Shown here one piece after another: positions 63,090 to 64,000 of a DNA stretch of 64,000 bases. The stretch spans positions 59,520 through 123,519 of the forward strand of contig NTKA01000001.1 in assembly GCA_002456975.1 (NCBI GenBank). Direction: 5' to 3'. The position numbers and the translations under genes were made by a program. Within the stretch, counting starts at the first letter, position 1. Every line of letters starts with the position of its first letter. The notes beneath the pieces are model-generated. The model was not told the origin of the DNA, searched no databases, and worked only from the letters and a program-made list of their open reading frames with translations. The DNA comes from Halieaceae bacterium MED-G27 (lineage in GTDB: Bacteria; Pseudomonadota; Gammaproteobacteria; Pseudomonadales; Halieaceae).

Positions 63090-63745
63090 GCGCGACCGCC
63101 TTGCTCGTCAACAGCCTTTGATAGGCGATCGATCAGCTCCGATATTTGAGTGTGCCGAGTCCGCATTGAAGCCTTGTTGACCACCAATCGAGATGAAATG
63201 TCGGCAATATGGTCTCTTGGACTCATGCCATTGGCGCGCAATGTGTTGCCGGTATCAACAATGTCGACGATCTCGTCGGCCAAATCCATCAGGGGCGCCA
63301 GCTCCATCGCGCCGTAGAGCTTAATGAGCTGAGCCTGTATACCTCTCGAGGCATAATGTTGTTTTGCGACGTTGATGAACTTTGTAGCCACGCGCACTTT
63401 AGCCTCGGATGGCTTACGGTCACTAAGCCCTGCGGTCATCAATCGGCAACGAGCAATTTCTAAATCAAGGACTTCGTATAAACCCTCGACACCAAATTCC
63501 ATGAGTAGATCCTTGCCCACGATACCAACGTCTGCCGCGCCATGGCGGACGTAAGTGGGCACATCAGACCCGCGCAACAGTACCAGTGATACTGCCGGCG
63601 AGTTTGTTTCGAACAGCAATTTACGGCTGCTACCGATAGACTCTAGCGGCTCAATACCGGCCTTAGCCAGTAGTGGCATAGTCTCAGCCAGAATGCGCCC
63701 TTTCGTCAGTGCGATCGTTAAGGTCGAGTTTTTGATCACTGTCAT
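63086..63745 (-). CDS. hisG: ATP phosphoribosyltransferase, short form
   Basis: A 219-residue HisG of the short (HisZ-dependent) type, catalysing the first step of histidine synthesis. Seen are [84 protein letters not shown]. The regulatory C-terminal domain of long HisG is lacking, so a HisZ partner should exist elsewhere. Confidence 0.97.
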   Translation of the reverse strand: MTVIKNSTLTIALTKGRILAETMPLLAKAGIEPLESIGSSRKLLFETNSPAVSLVLLRGSDVPTYVRHGAADVGIVGKDLLMEFGVEGLYEVLDLEIARCRLMTAGLSDRKPSEAKVRVATKFINVAKQHYASRGIQAQLIKLYGAMELAPLMDLADEIVDIVDTGNTLRANGMSPRDHIADISSRLVVNKASMRTRHTQISELIDRLSKAVDEQGGRA

Positions 63746-63748
63746 AAC

Positions 63749-64000
63749 CTATTCTGCATGCCGGGTAATAGCACCACCCAGCGCCTGCAACTTTTGTTCT
63801 ATGCGTTCATATCCACGGTCAATGTGATAGATCCTGTCGACCCTGGTCGCACCCTCGGCCGCTAAGCCTGCGATTACCAGACTTGCTGATGCTCGCAAGT
63901 CCGAAGCCATCACTCGAGCGCCTGTAATGCGCGCCCCGCCTAGCGTGGTAACGCTATGACTGCCTATGGCGATATCAGCCCCCATACGCGCCATCTCGTG
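63749..64000 (-). CDS. murA: UDP-N-acetylglucosamine 1-carboxyvinyltransferase MurA, C-terminal end (runs off right edge)
   Basis: The last ~83 residues of MurA, the first committed enzyme of peptidoglycan synthesis. [39 protein letters not shown] and [19 protein letters not shown] are diagnostic of the MurA C-terminus. The reading frame is open through the window edge, so the start shown in the ORF track at 63994 is only an internal Met. It is three bases upstream of hisG, as in other gammaproteobacteria. Confidence 0.96.
   Translation of the reverse strand, partial: HEMARMGADIAIGSHSVTTLGGARITGARVMASDLRASASLVIAGLAAEGATRVDRIYHIDRGYERIEQKLQALGGAITRHAE

Noticed and set aside
1-64000. tRNA genes, CRISPR arrays, insertion sequences, prophage
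   Set aside because: Gaps were read for cloverleaf ends, regular spacer repeats, transposase or integrase motifs; none seen. Gaps are mostly too short to hold them.

Overview
The window reads as a compact chromosomal segment of a marine-type, aerobic, Gram-negative gammaproteobacterium. The evidence is the Pseudomonas-like gene order (murA-hisG-hisD, zapE-rplM-rpsI-petABC-sspAB, lpoA/rsmI-rnpB-mraZ, the full dcw cluster to lpxC-secA, pilBCD-coaE), an outer-membrane type II secretin, LpxC, and an mDAP-type MurE. Genus cannot be fixed from this alone; the OM60/NOR5 (Halieaceae) neighbourhood is a reasonable guess (inference). Base composition is moderately GC-rich and even. I saw no insertion sequence, prophage, CRISPR array, tRNA or rRNA. 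Coding density is very high, with many 4- to 14-base gene overlaps and many GTG/TTG starts.

Layout, left to right. 1-3110 (minus): start of a type II secretion operon (gspC, gspD running off the edge) and a GAF/degenerate-GGDEF protein. 3212-7983 (plus): a TPP-riboswitch operon for thiamin acquisition: TonB-dependent receptor, YkoF-like thiamin-binding protein, PnuT transporter, a thiamine-kinase-like phosphotransferase and a PanE/ApbA-like reductase. 7946-10734 (minus): Ser/Thr kinase coupled to an FHA-sigma54 activator. 10825-13627: ampE-ampD, nadC and rraA. 13640-20703: a DmdC/FadE-like acyl-CoA dehydrogenase, a LysR regulator with a prolyl-4-hydroxylase/tubulin-tyrosine-ligase-like fusion gene, and malate synthase G. 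20987-26089 (plus): type IV pilus block pilA, pilB, pilC, pilD and coaE. pilA has a sigma54 promoter and a 10-bp phased upstream repeat array.

26086-48939 (minus): mutT, argJ, secA, an M23 peptidase, lpxC and the complete division and cell wall cluster mraZ-rsmH-ftsL-ftsI-murE-murF-mraY-murD-ftsW-murG-murC-ddl-ftsQ-ftsA-ftsZ. A promoter and MraZ-type operator precede mraZ. 49264-49608 (minus) is the RNase P RNA gene. 49642-53243: rsmI, lpoA, yraN and a divergent SIS protein. 53244-58034 (minus): sspB, sspA, a cytochrome b-c1 fusion gene, Rieske protein, rpsI and rplM. 58115-64000: zapE, zapG, a Nif3-like protein, degS/algW, hisD, hisG and the 3' end of murA.

Most of the window is housekeeping: peptidoglycan precursor synthesis, septation, LPS entry, protein export, respiration and histidine synthesis. 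The less ordinary items are the hydroxylase-TTL fusion with altered metal-binding residues, the complete riboswitch-led thiamin salvage operon, the phased repeat array upstream of pilA, the cytochrome b-c1 fusion, and the FHA-sigma54/kinase pair.
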